A program made the translations under genes and the position numbers. Positions 34,895 to 45,744 of a stretch of 64,000 nt of DNA are shown here, one piece after another. Each line of letters opens with the position of its first letter. Position 1 is the first letter of the stretch. The notes beneath the pieces were generated by a model. That model was given only the letters and a program-made list of their open reading frames with translations. It was not told the origin of the DNA and ran no database searches. Origin of the DNA: Rhexocercosporidium sp. MPI-PUGE-AT-0058 (Eukaryota; Ascomycota; Leotiomycetes; Helotiales); NCBI GenBank assembly GCA_020746875.1, contig JAGTJL010000006.1:2418001-2482000 (forward strand), read 5' to 3'.

Positions 34895-35932
34895 TTATGC
34901 TGCTGCCACTTTTGCCGAGTATTTCGTAGCCGCCTTGTCAAACAACGACGACTTTTCTTCGAGGTCTTGCAGGAAGTGGTGATTAGGTGCAGTGCTTTGA
35001 AGGTCACTAAGATAAATCTGTTAGCCTCATTTCCCCCAGATTAGAGAAACCACGTACGCCTTCAGTTGCTTTGCATCCTTCCCAGCAATTATCTCGAGGA
35101 CAATGCTGTTGGCAATTGCTTCTGTATCCTTTGGATCCTTCACCAAAGCTTGCTTTAGGGCTGCCTCTGCCTCTTCCAATCGACCAAGGTGTATTTCCGC
35201 AACAGCTTGTGATACCAGACTTTGGTTTGCAGATGTTGATGGAGCTTGTGCAAGTTCCTCGAACACATAGAATGCTTGTTGGTATTTCTCTCCGCCCTGG
35301 TTCCGTCAACGAATGCCAATGGTGGGATATCTTTCCAAACTCACCACCCGTAAACCGACCCAAGACTCTGCAAGGTTGACAAGTAGACTATCCTGAGCCC
35401 ATCTCCTCGCAGCTGCAACTTCTTTAATGGCCAAGTCGGTACGATTCTGTTCTAGGTGGATTTGAACGATCAGGGCAACAGCCTCGACTAGTATTTCTGG
35501 TCAGCGCACATCTCAAGGTCCACCATAGATAAACTTACGATTTCCCTGATGTTGAGAAAGTAGCGCCAAAGCTTCTTCACTCTTTCCTGCGGCCTGCAGG
35601 ACGGTGCCAGCAAGAACCTGAACTGTAGCGTTATCTGCAGCCTCGCCAGCCAGCTTCTCCGCCGTTTTCACAGCCTTGCTCTCATTGCCCGCCTTAAGAT
35701 CCGCCAGCGCTCCCACGGCCACTAATTCGACCTCCTGCTCTCCCTGTACATCTGCGACGACATCCTCAGCCTGTCCAAGGGCGATTTGGGCGCGAAGAGA
35801 AATGATGCGGGCGGGGAGCTTGTTTTCGGCGGAGAGGCCAGCGGTGTCGAAATCGATGGCTTCTTGGAATTGGCCTTGATGGAATAAATTGTGCAAGTTG
35901 AGCAACTCGCCTTCTGCAGAGAATGGATCCAT
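34895..35932 (-). CDS. SEC28: Coatomer subunit epsilon (epsilon-COP)
   Basis: A component of the COPI coat that stabilises alpha-COP and supports retrograde Golgi-to-ER transport. Exons (minus): 35932-35539, 35487-35345, 35296-35058, 35006-34895; 295 residues. The protein is an alpha-solenoid of TPR-like repeats: MDPFSAEGELLNLHNLFHQG at the start, LAGTVLQAAGKSEEALALLS, LEAVALIVQIHLEQNRTDLA, WVGLRVGGEKYQQAFYVFEE (across intron 2), and EIHLGRLEEAEAALKQALVK. The end NHHFLQDLEEKSSLFDKAA is a conserved epsilon-COP signature. Length and splice sites are normal and all introns are GT-AG. The Fot1/pogo-like element ends at 36061, leaving 128 bases between it and this ATG, so the gene's promoter is either very short or partly inside the element. 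Confidence 0.92.
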
Positions 35933-36060
35933 GATGAGCTGTGAGCTGTGTTACGTGCGTCTTGGTAGAGGTTTGAAGGTATTCGCAGATACGTGTTTGA
36001 AGGAGGCCAGAGGCGGATCTTGCCGTTGGGTGGAATTTAGCGTGAGCCTGGGTGGATGTA

Positions 36061-36088
36061 ACCGGCTTCCCTTACATAATCCCACCCC
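36061..36088 (+). repeat. Left terminal inverted repeat
   Basis: Pairs with 38231-38258. The inner 20 bases (36069-36088) are a perfect inverted match. The outer eight begin with ACCG and include three transition mismatches. Confidence 0.88.
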
Positions 36089-36219
36089 GGTTACAAATCC
36101 CGCCCCAACAACATTTTGCACCTGATTTCTGAAAATAATAACTTCACGGAAAATAAAGATATATTCATGATTATTGAAGTGAAAGATGTATTAAATCTCG
36201 CTCTATAGAATGTATTAAC

Positions 36220-38175
36220 CTAATTGTTGTGAATATATCGTGCAGGCATTTTAATCTTCCGTCCTCCTCGACTTTCACGTGACAACCACGCATCCTCCCT
36301 TATCACAACTGGAGTGCGGCAGAGATCCCCCAAAGGTAACTTGACGATTAAAGAGGGTTTTGAAGCAGGTTGCTTAGCTTTAGGTTTAGCGCGAGCTGGT
36401 GCTTTAGCTGTAGGTGCATTGGATTTCACCGGTAAAGAGCGTGACTTTGGTGTCTTTGGAAGAACTAAGTTAGCAGCTGCCAAATCCTTTGCTAATTGCT
36501 TCGCAGCTTGCCTCTGTTCCTTTGCAAGTTGTTCCTCTCTCTTTTTGAGGGCATTTGCAGCTCGCTGTATCTTGCGTTGCTCTTTAGCTTCGTCTTCAAG
36601 CTGTTGTAGCCTCTCTTTTTCAGCTTGAAACTCCACTGCCTTAGCAACAGCATTTGCCTCTCAACACATAACTCCAGTATCTTCTTCCCCATATAAATTA
36701 AGCTTCTTTCCTTTCTTACGCTTCTTTTGCTCTAAAACAAGTGCTTCGCGGAGGCCATGGTTCTCATGGATAATAATAGACTTCTCAGCGGCGAGGATCT
36801 GAAGTGCTTTGGATGCTCGTTCCGCACGCTCTTTTGACGGGGACTGCTGGAACCGGATTGTGAATTTGCGAATCGCCTTTGCTGTAAGAGGTGTCCTTTC
36901 CATCGCAAAAGGTGTTTTTGGGTGAGGAACAGGCTTTCGGATCTTTGCTAAGATGACTTCCTTGTCGATGGGCCAGATGCCGGGTTTTGCAAAAGCATGG
37001 ATAATGTTATCCTTAGTGAAAGCAGCTTCCCAAGCAGTCTTAAAGAACCTGTAAAAGAATCTTTTAGACATCTGGACATATCCTAAACCTTTCGACATGA
37101 GTTTGTTGACCTCCTGAGAGTAGAATGTTGCCAGGGGCTGGAATAAGCCGACATCCAAGGGCTGAAGCCGGTGAGTTGTATGAGGGGGAAGCACCAAAAG
37201 GATGATCCTATGCGTCTCAGCCTAACGAATAAACGCCATATTAACATGACTAGAATGCCCATCAAGCAGCAAAAGACGATGTTCCCGCGGCGAGGAAGGT
37301 TTAGTATGGGGTTCAAAGACTTCCTGCAGCCACTTCATTCCTATGGCTATAGAACTCCACCTATTGTCGGAAATAGAAAAGTAACACTTGTCTTCAGGCT
37401 TCACATCTTACACCCACGTGTCTTGCAACTCTTTAGAATCGCCTCTGTATATCAGAAGTGGAGGAATCCATTTGCTAATAGCAGAGACGCATGCAAGACA
37501 ACTGACAAACTCTCGACTCCCGTCCTGCTTTGCCTTTGTAACTCGTCCTGATTTGTATGCCTCTAAGGTCATGATTCTCTTTACAGAAGAGCAATAACCT
37601 ATTATAAACCCCTTCTCATCGAAATTCCAGATATTTTCGGGTTTAATCGAATACTTAGTAACAACGTTCAGTAACTGCAATTTGTACACATATAATTAGC
37701 TAAGAACTCAATTAAAAGACAGAAATAAAAGCACGGGATAATATACCAGCTGGAAAAAGACGATAAACATTGGAATATACTCGGCAGAGAATCGTAAGTT
37801 GTCAATATTCCGAAGGTAAGCACTTTTCAACTTCGTCTTATGGCGACGGACGAAAGTCCCGGTCCAATTCTTGCCTACAGCACTCCCACGAATCTCTTCT
37901 GCTAAACTCTTTACAATAGAACTAGTCGGAGGTAGTCCACGGTCTGTTAGATAATTGATTCGATCGATCAAGACCTTTTCTTGCGCGTGGGTAAGAGCTT
38001 GCTTCCAAAAAGCGGTGACATCCTTACGGGAGCGAGTCAGGCCACGGATCCTCTTGGAAATCGCTGTTCGATCACATTTAAATTTAGCTGCCGCAGCAGA
38101 ATAATCTGCGACTTCTCCGCTTTGAATTGCAGCAACTGCGGCGGAAATCGCTGCTGATTTGCCTGCTCTAGCCAT
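36220..38175 (-). pseudogene. Pogo/Fot1 DDE transposase with three in-frame stops
   Basis: The start MARAGKSAAISAAVAAIQSG at 38175 opens a psq-type helix-turn-helix, followed by a CENP-B-type second HTH (QEKVLIDRINYLTDRGLPPT...VGKNWTGTFVRRH). A 72-nt GT-AG intron (37746-37675) leads to the DDE domain: first Asp in NIWNFDEKGF, second in LLLLDGHSSH, third in HTTHRLQPLDVGLF. A basic, coiled C-terminal region (LQQLEDEAKEQRKIQRAANA) ends at 36220. The frame is constant throughout but interrupted by TAA (37410-37408, after DTWV), TAG (37224-37222, after MAFIR) and TGA (36663-36661, after TGVMC). All three are explained by C-to-T on the coding strand (CAA, CAG and CGA), two of them in the CpA context favoured by RIP. 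The copy cannot make a full transposase, though all three catalytic Asp codons remain. Confidence 0.88.
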
Positions 38176-38230
38176 GATTTAGTGGAGTATATGGGGGGGT
38201 GGATCGTGAATTTAGACGGGATTATTAAGA

Positions 38231-38258
38231 GGGGTGGGATTATGTAAGGGGAATCGGT
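38231..38258 (-). repeat. Right terminal inverted repeat
   Basis: Reverse complement of the left repeat, with TA following at 38259-38260. Confidence 0.88.
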
Positions 38259-38340
38259 TAGGAAGCGAGGCGAGTTGAGGTTCTCCTTCTCCTCATCACC
38301 ATTCGCATCCGCATCTAAACTCTACGCCTTCTCTTCCTCT

Positions 38341-39168
38341 TCATCCAAAAGTCGCTGCTCGGCCAAGGTCTTCTCTTGAACTCGATCTACCACTTTCCTG
38401 AACTTCGACCTTTCCAAATGTCGCAGCTCTTCCAACACTCTTCTTCCTATCAACCCACAGATGTCGGATCTCTTGCAATTCGAGATCCTTCCCACTCAAC
38501 AGACAGAGCTGAGCTGGTCGCTTCCAACCACGAGTACTCTTGACCACAGAACCTAGATGTGAAGATGAATGCGTGTCTTCGGATAAGACTCTTGTATGCA
38601 GATTTGACGATAGATTGATTTCAGATTCGTCAATCGTCAGCTTTGCCCTCACTTCCTCCCAATATGCTCGAACCACTTCTTGGCTTCTAGTCTCTCGAAG
38701 GCCTTGTTGAACCTCATGGTACAGATTGTCGTAGAAAAGTGTATCCATCCATTTCCGGTACCTGTCTTCTTCTCCTTTCAAGCATCTCATCAGCGGCTCC
38801 CCTTGGAAAAACCGACGATGTCTTTCGAGTGTGTCCTCCATGGTCTCCTGGGAATAATCTTCTGCGTCAGACTTAATGTTATTAAAGCTGTCCCTGTCGT
38901 TTTTTCCGAACTCATTTTCGCTGCTGTCGCTGCTCCACCACGAGAACTCGCCCTCGAAAACCTCTCCTGGTGCCAGCTGCTGCTCGGCGAACTGGCTGAA
39001 ATGACTGTCCATCAACCTTAGGCCCGCCCTCTCAAATTGTTGCTGGCTATGTCCTCTGGATGAGTCCTGCTGTCTGTAGATGTGGCTTAGGAACTTGTCA
39101 CCTAGATGTATGCCCAGCCCAAGACAATGGTGCTTTTTATCTGCGTGGGGTTCAAAATCTGGTGCCAT
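38341..39168 (-). CDS. Uncharacterised fungal protein, probable frameshift near its end
   Basis: The single-exon frame encodes 275 residues beginning MAPDFEPHADKKHH. It has an acidic Ser-rich middle (EGEFSWWSSDSSENEF) and a conserved-looking helical block EDRYRKWMDTLFYDNLYHEV followed by RETRSQEVVRAYWEEV. No known domain is recognised. From about 38430 the annotated frame becomes repetitive (GRAATFG twice), while the neighbouring frame reads RVLEELRHLERSKFRKVVDR and ends QRLLDEEEEKA with TAG at 38326-38324, which continues the preceding helix (LELQEIRHLWVDRKK) naturally. One missing base in the purine run near 38440-38450 would explain this. It is therefore either a sequencing error, a recent frameshift, or an altered C-terminus. 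The 3' end lies 66-83 bases from the transposon. The gene is divergent from the kinase gene at 39522. Confidence 0.55.
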   Translation of the reverse strand: MAPDFEPHADKKHHCLGLGIHLGDKFLSHIYRQQDSSRGHSQQQFERAGLRLMDSHFSQFAEQQLAPGEVFEGEFSWWSSDSSENEFGKNDRDSFNNIKSDAEDYSQETMEDTLERHRRFFQGEPLMRCLKGEEDRYRKWMDTLFYDNLYHEVQQGLRETRSQEVVRAYWEEVRAKLTIDESEINLSSNLHTRVLSEDTHSSSHLGSVVKSTRGWKRPAQLCLLSGKDLELQEIRHLWVDRKKSVGRAATFGKVEVQESGRSSSREDLGRAATFG

Positions 39169-39521
39169 GTTGCCTTTGTTCTCGATTTTTGAAAACTCGA
39201 GAGATGAAAGATGTGGCCGCGATTTGCCGAAAGAACAATGCTGCTATCTCAGGCGCTTCGTATTGTCAAACAACCTGCCTGGTTGTTGGCGGGATTGATT
39301 TCGCTCGACTAGACCTCTATTATTCACACCTATCAACATGACACAGCAAGACCATACCTCGCGACGAAGTTTAGAATCCACCTGAGGATTCACACCCCGT
39401 TCGACCCTGTCTCTAAAACTAAATGTTGTCGATCTCTGCCTTGGTAAACTTTTGGCTACCCGAAATTTAAACCTCGAACAACGAACATAGGTAGCTGTGC
39501 ACTTTAACACTCAACATCAGA
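39169..39521. other. Divergent promoter between the unknown gene and the kinase
   Basis: 353 bases with no frame of interest. It should contain both promoters; no clear TATA box. Confidence 0.45.
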
Positions 39522-41162
39522 ATGCCAAACAGGAGAATCAGCGATCAGTCAAAGGCAAGAATCCGACAGATATATCCTGAACTGAGAGCTCTACCAGAGA
39601 AATGGGATTTTTTGATCGATGATAAGGATGAAGTCCACTATTATATCAACACCAAGGAAAGAAAGGTAAAGACTCGGGATCATCCCAAGCTTGGGAAAAT
39701 GCCAGATCCATGGGTTTTCAAGGTAGTAGAAGAAGGAGAAGGCGGCTTCATCAGGCTTGGATACTACAACAAGAAGACTAAGAAGGATACACGCAAAGAT
39801 CCTCGCTTCACCACCAAAGCTCTCGAGAATGTCCGGAACAATGCAGAAAAGACAGATGGCCTGGAAATCTCAGCATCGCTCAGACGGTCAACGAGAGCGG
39901 AGCCGATCGAAATGATGAGACGTCAACCCATAGGGGATAAGAATATTCGATCAAAGTATGAGATCATGCACGTTATCGACGACGGTGGTGGAGGCCTTGG
40001 TGCAATGAATGGTGGTGTATTCGTTGTTAGAATCAAGGGCCATACTCGCCTTAGCGTCGAGAAACGGTTTGTGGCATCTAACTTACTCAACATCTTCCTC
40101 TTTTAACTTGACTGTTCCGTCTCATAGCTAATATTGACCAGATTCAAAGAGGAGGGCTTGGACCTAGGTTACAAAGAGACGGAGATGCTTCATCGACTGA
40201 AACATGGATCTTTATCGTTTTATACCGCCGGTTTCATCGATAAGAAACTCAACATAGGATCGGTATATGTCGAATTTTGCGATCGAGGGTCTATGGAAGA
40301 TGTTTACAACAAATACAATCAACGCAACATCTGGGCTCGTGAAAATAAGCAAGAGATGTTTCGTGTTCCAGAGGGATTTCTCTGGCATATCCTTATCGGC
40401 TTGGTTGACGCAATGGCATACCTTGCAAACGGCCGTAGCTACGTGTCACCCGACGTCACCGATACCCAACCAGCAGACAAATGGATACCCGTGGTACATC
40501 GGGACATAAAGCCTGACAACGTTTTGCTGCGGTCAAGAGATACCTTAGGGAGCAGGAAATATCCTTATTGCGTAGTCAGTGACTTTGGCCTGGCAACAGA
40601 TGATGTACCCCCTGGCCACGACCTGGAAGACACAACACATACCGCAGGCTATCAGTGCGGGACATGTACCTTCTACGCCCCAGAGCTATGCTGGAAGCCA
40701 TATCCAATGCCGAACAAGCCTGAACAAAACCGCAAGTTTCCTCCCGGTGAAAGACACACCAATAAATCCGATCTCTGGGCTGTTGGTGCATGTGTCTACA
40801 ACCTAGCTATTGCCGAAGCACCCTCTCAGCGAGGAGGGCTAGGCGGCTCGAATCCCTACTCGCATCTCAAATTTCCCGCACCAAAAGGTATCGATGTGAA
40901 TGTCTGGATCAAGGGACAAGCAGCACACGTGAAAGAGCTTGATATTGGCGACGACTTGGGCTACAGTGCAGAACTCCGCAAGGCGATCATACTAACCACT
41001 GAATGGGACCCAGCCAAAAGACCACAATCTGCTGAGCTGGTGCAAATGCTCAAGAGGTTGGTCAAGGCTTCTGGGCATGATAAGATGGCACCTGAGCAGC
41101 TACCCGAATGGGCATTCAGGGTACATGACTACCACAGTGAGAAGCCTCGGCCTGCTGAGTAA
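39522..41162 (+). CDS. Protein kinase with N-terminal WW-like repeats
   Basis: Exons 39522-40066 and 40142-41162 give 521 residues. Residues about 23-115 hold two WW-like units: LPEKWDFLIDDKDEVHYYIN...DHPKL and MPDPWVFKVVEEGEGGFIRL-GYYN...DPRF, each with a leading Trp, a Tyr-Tyr-Asn core and a closing Pro. The kinase domain starts near residue 145 (YEIMHVIDDGGGGLGAMNGG, a degenerate glycine loop). Lys181 in VEKR is the probable ATP-binding lysine. The catalytic loop is VVHRDIKPDNVLL (Asp303), the metal-binding motif is SDFGLA (Asp329), then CGTCTFYAPE takes the place of APE, and KSDLWAVGACVYNL is subdomain IX. All catalytic residues are present, so activity is expected. It belongs to the expanded, poorly characterised Ser/Thr kinases of filamentous ascomycetes. 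The pairing with WW-like repeats suggests binding of proline-rich partners, which is inference. Confidence 0.82.
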
Positions 41163-41943
41163 GTTATAAGTGATCGGGGTTGAAGAGATTAGGCCTCGAT
41201 TGAGTCGATCTAGTGTCAAGATACAAGACGGTGTTTGGGTTTCTCTTTTCCCCCACACTGTACAGGAATGGTGTTGTCAAGATATAAAGTACTAGTGGTA
41301 CTTTATGGAGGTGGGAAGCATGGCATTTCTGTACTTTTAGTGATGAAGGTAAAGCTGAGTGGTAATCAAGTTCCACTGACATGCGTCTCGCGTCTGTCTC
41401 GTCGATCTGCTGCTCTGCTTTGCATGTTCCAACAATCTTTGTATTCTCGAATCTCAATTTTCATGACCCTCCACACTTTTGTAACATAATTGACGGAATC
41501 AAATACATTTTACCGATTTACATATTTTTGGTCCTGCTTTAAAGTTAGCGTTTGCTCTTACATGCCCAGTCACCCCGAGGCCTGTCACAAGACATCCCAA
41601 ATCCGGTCAGGTATACTCACCAAGGCATATGTTAGCCACTCTCAGGAGCATTAGCTTTCTGTTACCTCCGGCCAGGATGGTGGACTATCTTGCTGATGAG
41701 ATTACCCCCGTGGAGGCGTACCAGCCAGTAGACCGCACATGTCAAGGCGACAGGAGAGAGATCTCAGGGCAGTATGTTACGGCAAAGCAACTTCAAGCTG
41801 TAGAGCCCTATCATTCTTTGAGTTTGGGACATTCAGATAGTTACATATTTTATTTTTATTTTCACCATAGATACAAAGCGAACTACCAACGAGGTCACAC
41901 CCCATTATATGTACGAACATCCGCAGCCCGGGAGCCGATCACC
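41163..41943. other. Intergenic between convergent genes
   Basis: The 3' flanks of the kinase and GH32 genes. Only short frames without features. Confidence 0.5.
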
Positions 41944-44076
41944 CTATGCCTTCCAAGTGGATCCAAAAGGAGTCAACTTGATGTTGTTGAATGATGCCTT
42001 GCCACCAACTGCTTCAATCTTGATATCTGTTGACTCCTGATAGCGGGGGAAGACTTTCGCGGTCATAGCCGTTCCGTCTCCTGCAAAGATCTCCACGCTC
42101 GATCGATCAATCAAGATGTCGAGCGTCAGAACATTGTTCTTCGGGGTGGCGATGACAGCACTCCACGTTCCAGCCTGTCCGTATCCGGCATTCGTAGTGT
42201 TCAGACTCAGAGTCTTGCTGCCGAAGTTGTACGTCAGGACCGCAGCCTCCGCCTTGGACGAATACAAGAAGGTTGTGAAAGCTGGTGCGTTCGAAGCCTT
42301 CAAATCGACCTCCAACTGCAATCTTGCCGTATTTGTCGATCCAACTTTGATGGTGCCATGGACATCCTTCTTCCCCAAGCTCGTCGCAGGTCCAGAAGCC
42401 AGACTCCCAACCTCTGCAATTGGTTTGCTCCCCAAGCCCCCGTCATCTCTCAAGAACAACTCTCTTGTAATTGACTGCGTACCAGCCCATCCGTTGATAC
42501 GACTTGGCCACTTGGATGTTGGCCAGTTTCCCATCCACGTAATTGCCAGGTTCCGTCCAGCCTCATCCACATACCACTGCATCGCATAGCTGTCCGGGCC
42601 GGCATCCACCAACCCAGTCTTCTCAGCCACGAATTTCGCCCCATCATAAGTTCCTACTTCATAGAAACCCAGCGAATTACCGCCGTAGAAGAGCACCCAT
42701 TTGTCGCCAAGAGGAAACATATTCGGGCATTCCCAGAAGCTGCCTGTAGTGCCATCTCCTTCCGCAACAAGGCCCACGTAGTCCCAGGATTCCAGCGATG
42801 CGTCTTTGGCGACATAAAGCTGTACACGTCCCTTCGAACCTTCGCCGGATCCAATCACCATCTTCCAGGTGTTGTCATTCGTATCCCAGAAGACCTTTGG
42901 ATCACGGAATGCGTTTGAAGATCCGGCCGGTGGGCCTGCGATCACGGGGTTCTTAGCCGAGTACACAAATGTGGTTCCGTCTGTGGTTGTAACTGATCCT
43001 ACGGTCTCCTGTACGGCGCTTGGGTTCACATCCCTGTTTGTAAAATCTGTGAAGAGGATTTGCAGTGCGCCGGTTGAGTTGTTGACCACAGCTGAGCCAG
43101 TGAACCGACCGCTACTGTCAGCGGGGTTGGTGGTTGGTGGAGGATAGAGAGCGACGGGGAGTTCGCGCCAGTGTACGGCATCAGGACTGTCTACGTGAGA
43201 CCAGTGCATTGGACCCCAAATGGGGGCATCGGGATTGAATTCTAGCATGAGAAGTCAGTACATGCTCATTCTTATCAGGAGATTGTAGCTTGGAATCCAC
43301 TTACGACTGAAGAGCTGGTGTCGACCCTTCCACTGCGCGAGTCCAGCAGGATCGTTGATCCATCCCTGATACGGAGCATAATGAAACTGTGGTCGGATGG
43401 GATCAAGGGCATACAACTGTTCAGCAGAAAGACTGCTTCCTTTTTGAGCAACTTGGTTCGCCTGTCCCATTACAGTGAAATGCAACCCCGATTCAACGAG
43501 GGCATCACACCCCGTTCTGATATCATCAAGATCCATGTGTCCGAACGCGGTAGTGGTACTCTTGTCCATCACGACAAGATAAACATTCTGCCCAGCATAC
43601 GCACTCGTATCCCAGATAATCCTGATCATGGCATCGTCATTCGTACCCGTTTGCTTGAACAACAGCTTCCCGTCACTCGCCCTCGCCAATCCCACATACA
43701 AGCCCTCTGGATCGTAACCCCCACCAAGGAGGAAACTCATCACAGAGCTAGCCTTGAAGGTGCTCGAGTGAAGCTCTCCGACCGCTTCATCGCCATCGTT
43801 ATGAAGACCCCAGAGAAAATAGGTGCCGATTTTATTGAAAGGCCCACCCCAGTAATTAGCCTCTGAGTAAGCTGATCTGGGCCCAAAAGCTGTTCCGCTT
43901 ATGACGGTCCAGTTTGAGAGGTCACCGGTTTCGAAACTGGGGTTAAGAGGGCCGTCGAAGTGATTCTTGTGGCAGTCGGCAGTGCGGGGGATGATGGCAG
44001 CGAGGGTTGGTGCGGTGAGGAGGGCGAGGGAGAGGAGGGCTGTGACAAGGGAGTGGGTAGGAGCGACAGACTTCAT
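41944..44076 (-). CDS. Secreted GH32 fructosidase (invertase/inulinase/levanase type)
   Basis: Hydrolyses beta-fructofuranosyl bonds of sucrose, inulin or levan outside the cell. Exons 44076-43305 and 43241-41944; 689 residues. Signal peptide 1-27 (SLVTALLSLALLTAPTLAA). Residues about 35-210 form an extra beta-rich domain (LNPSFETGDLSNWTVISG...AFGHMDLDDIRTGCDA), which looks like a galactose-binding-like or CBM66-like fold. The five-bladed propeller follows: FHYAPYQGWINDPAG with the nucleophile Asp242 (a WxNDPxG variant), FRDPKV with the transition-state stabiliser Asp371, and WECPNMFPLG with the acid/base Glu428. The C-terminal beta-sandwich (VLTLDILIDRSSVEIFAGDG) is present. The intron falls right after HQLFS and rebuilds HQLFSQFNPDAPIWGPMHW. 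A TATA box lies 90 bases upstream, and the gene is divergent from a hexose transporter. Exo or endo action and substrate cannot be fixed from sequence. Confidence 0.93.
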
Positions 44077-44165
44077 TTTGAGAATGTGTTGATGAGACCC
44101 TGGGTAGAAGCGAGGAATGAGGATGAAGGTGAAGATTAAACATTGCAAGGGGACGTCTGGGGTTC

Positions 44166-44173
44166 TTTATATA
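44166..44173 (-). promoter_or_regulatory. TATA box of the GH32 gene
   Basis: TATATAAA on the minus strand, 90 bases before ATG 44076. A CTGGGG box at 44157-44162 fits the SYGGRG consensus of the carbon-catabolite repressor CreA, but a hexamer match this short is weak evidence. Confidence 0.5.
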
Positions 44174-45738
44174 CACGGATGGACGAATATCACCAAGTTT
44201 ATCGAGTCAGGTTCTCCGCATTCACTCGAACTCTCTACCTTCACGAACTGGGACTTACTCCGCACCGACATTCGGTCAAGAGACCAAATACACGGATCGC
44301 TATCGTCTTCGACATCCTCCCGAGAAGCGAGGGCTGGGCAAACAAGCTCTTCCTCCCCAGTTCCCCTCATTTTAACCCCATTCCAACCCCTCAATGTCAA
44401 AATGCGGAGTCTCCACAAACCTTACTACACCCATCTCTATCACCCTTGATCCATCCCAGGAGAAAGCCCTGCATCTCCAGATTCAATAAAGACTCTTAAT
44501 CAGCTCGAGCCGCTGACGGAGTCCCAAGAAAGTAAGGACATGTCGGATCATCGGAGCCGAGCTTTCCTACCACCTTCTAGAAGGAGGTAAGAAATAACGG
44601 CACAGCTGATAGATGGCGTTCTATCAATACTAGAATATTGGCCCAAGCCACCCATACTGATATCGATATCTTGTTGTTGAGGGGAAATACTAAGCATAGT
44701 CTGGAGATGAGGGGGTTCATGGGGTTTGGGAGACGAAGAAGGAGGCGCTAGCGGACGTCGGGTTACAAACAGCGACAAGCGAGATGCGAGTCAGATGAAC
44801 CCCTTGTCCCTCTCCTTGTTCTATGGCGTGGGTTTTGGCGCGACCTTCCCGTTGTGGGCTGATTATCAGCTGCTTGACATTTTCTATCTTTTCTATCTTT
44901 TCGATAGAATTTCTCAGTTTCTGGAGGTCTGTTTCTGGGTTCGAGCTGGAGAAGCAGCTGCTTGTTCACGCTCCTTGGGCCCCTTTCGTTACCTACAATA
45001 ACACGAAACAAAGTAAGCATTTCTACCAGAAGAGAAGCAAGAAAGTGCGAAAGCTGGTGTCTTTCAGCCACGATCCTCGGTCTTCTAGAACGCCGAGTAA
45101 AGCTTCGATCGGAAAGTTTCTCACAAATGTCGTAAGAACGGCACCTGTCTGTCACAGTAGGGTCATTCGCGGCACAAAGCTTGACAGTGCCACTCTTCGG
45201 GGGTTTTCCAACCTATCACGGACATCGGAGCTCTCGCTACGATAAGCGAGTCATGAAAGGGGAAGAGAGCCAGCTTGGAGCCCAGCCTCCCAAACCTTTA
45301 CCTACCTGTCAGACGGCCGAGTTGCCAAATTTACTCCACAACCCCACTCCCTGAGGGTCAAAACATCCATGCCATCCATGGAGGCTGCGACAGGGGTGAT
45401 CAGATGGGTGAATTTTCTAAAGAAACCTTCAAGAAAAAAAATAGTTCAACCGAGAAGTAGTGCCGCATCCACACCATCACGGCGCCAAATGCCACTTCGC
45501 CAAGATATCACGGCTTGGAAAGAGAAGCTCTCCGCGCTCTCTCCTCCAGCGCCTCCACAATTTATCGAGGGTCAGACTGTAGCCAGTCCTTTTATTTTGG
45601 GGCACGGGGAATTGCCTCTTCTCCGCAAAGGAGCAGTCGGTCCGACAGAATACCTCTTTGGGGGATGAGGAGTCCCCATGCAGGTGACAGAAGAATTGAC
45701 CCTTGGATCTGGAGACGAGCCGTGAGTTGACCTGGATG

Positions 45739-45744
45739 TATAAA
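45739..45744 (+). promoter_or_regulatory. TATA box of the sugar transporter gene
   Basis: TATAAA, 109 bases before ATG 45848, with a T-rich leader after it. Confidence 0.5.

Larger units (their letters stand above)
36061..38258 (-). mobile_element. Fot1/pogo-type (Tc1/mariner superfamily) DNA transposon
   Basis: A 2198-bp element with 28-bp terminal inverted repeats, 36061-36088 (ACCGGCTTCCC...CACCCC) and 38231-38258. They match at 25 of 28 positions, and the three mismatches are all transitions. It is flanked by TA on both sides (36059-36060 and 38259-38260), the target-site duplication of this superfamily. The similarity of the two ends continues weakly about 18 bases further inward (AATCCCG shared). 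Inside is one minus-strand transposase frame that is broken by stops. The transposase points toward the epsilon-COP gene, whose ATG is 128 bases beyond the left end. Confidence 0.9.

Noticed and set aside
36314..36628. Plus-strand frame within the transposon
   Set aside because: Antisense shadow of the transposase's charged C-terminal region.
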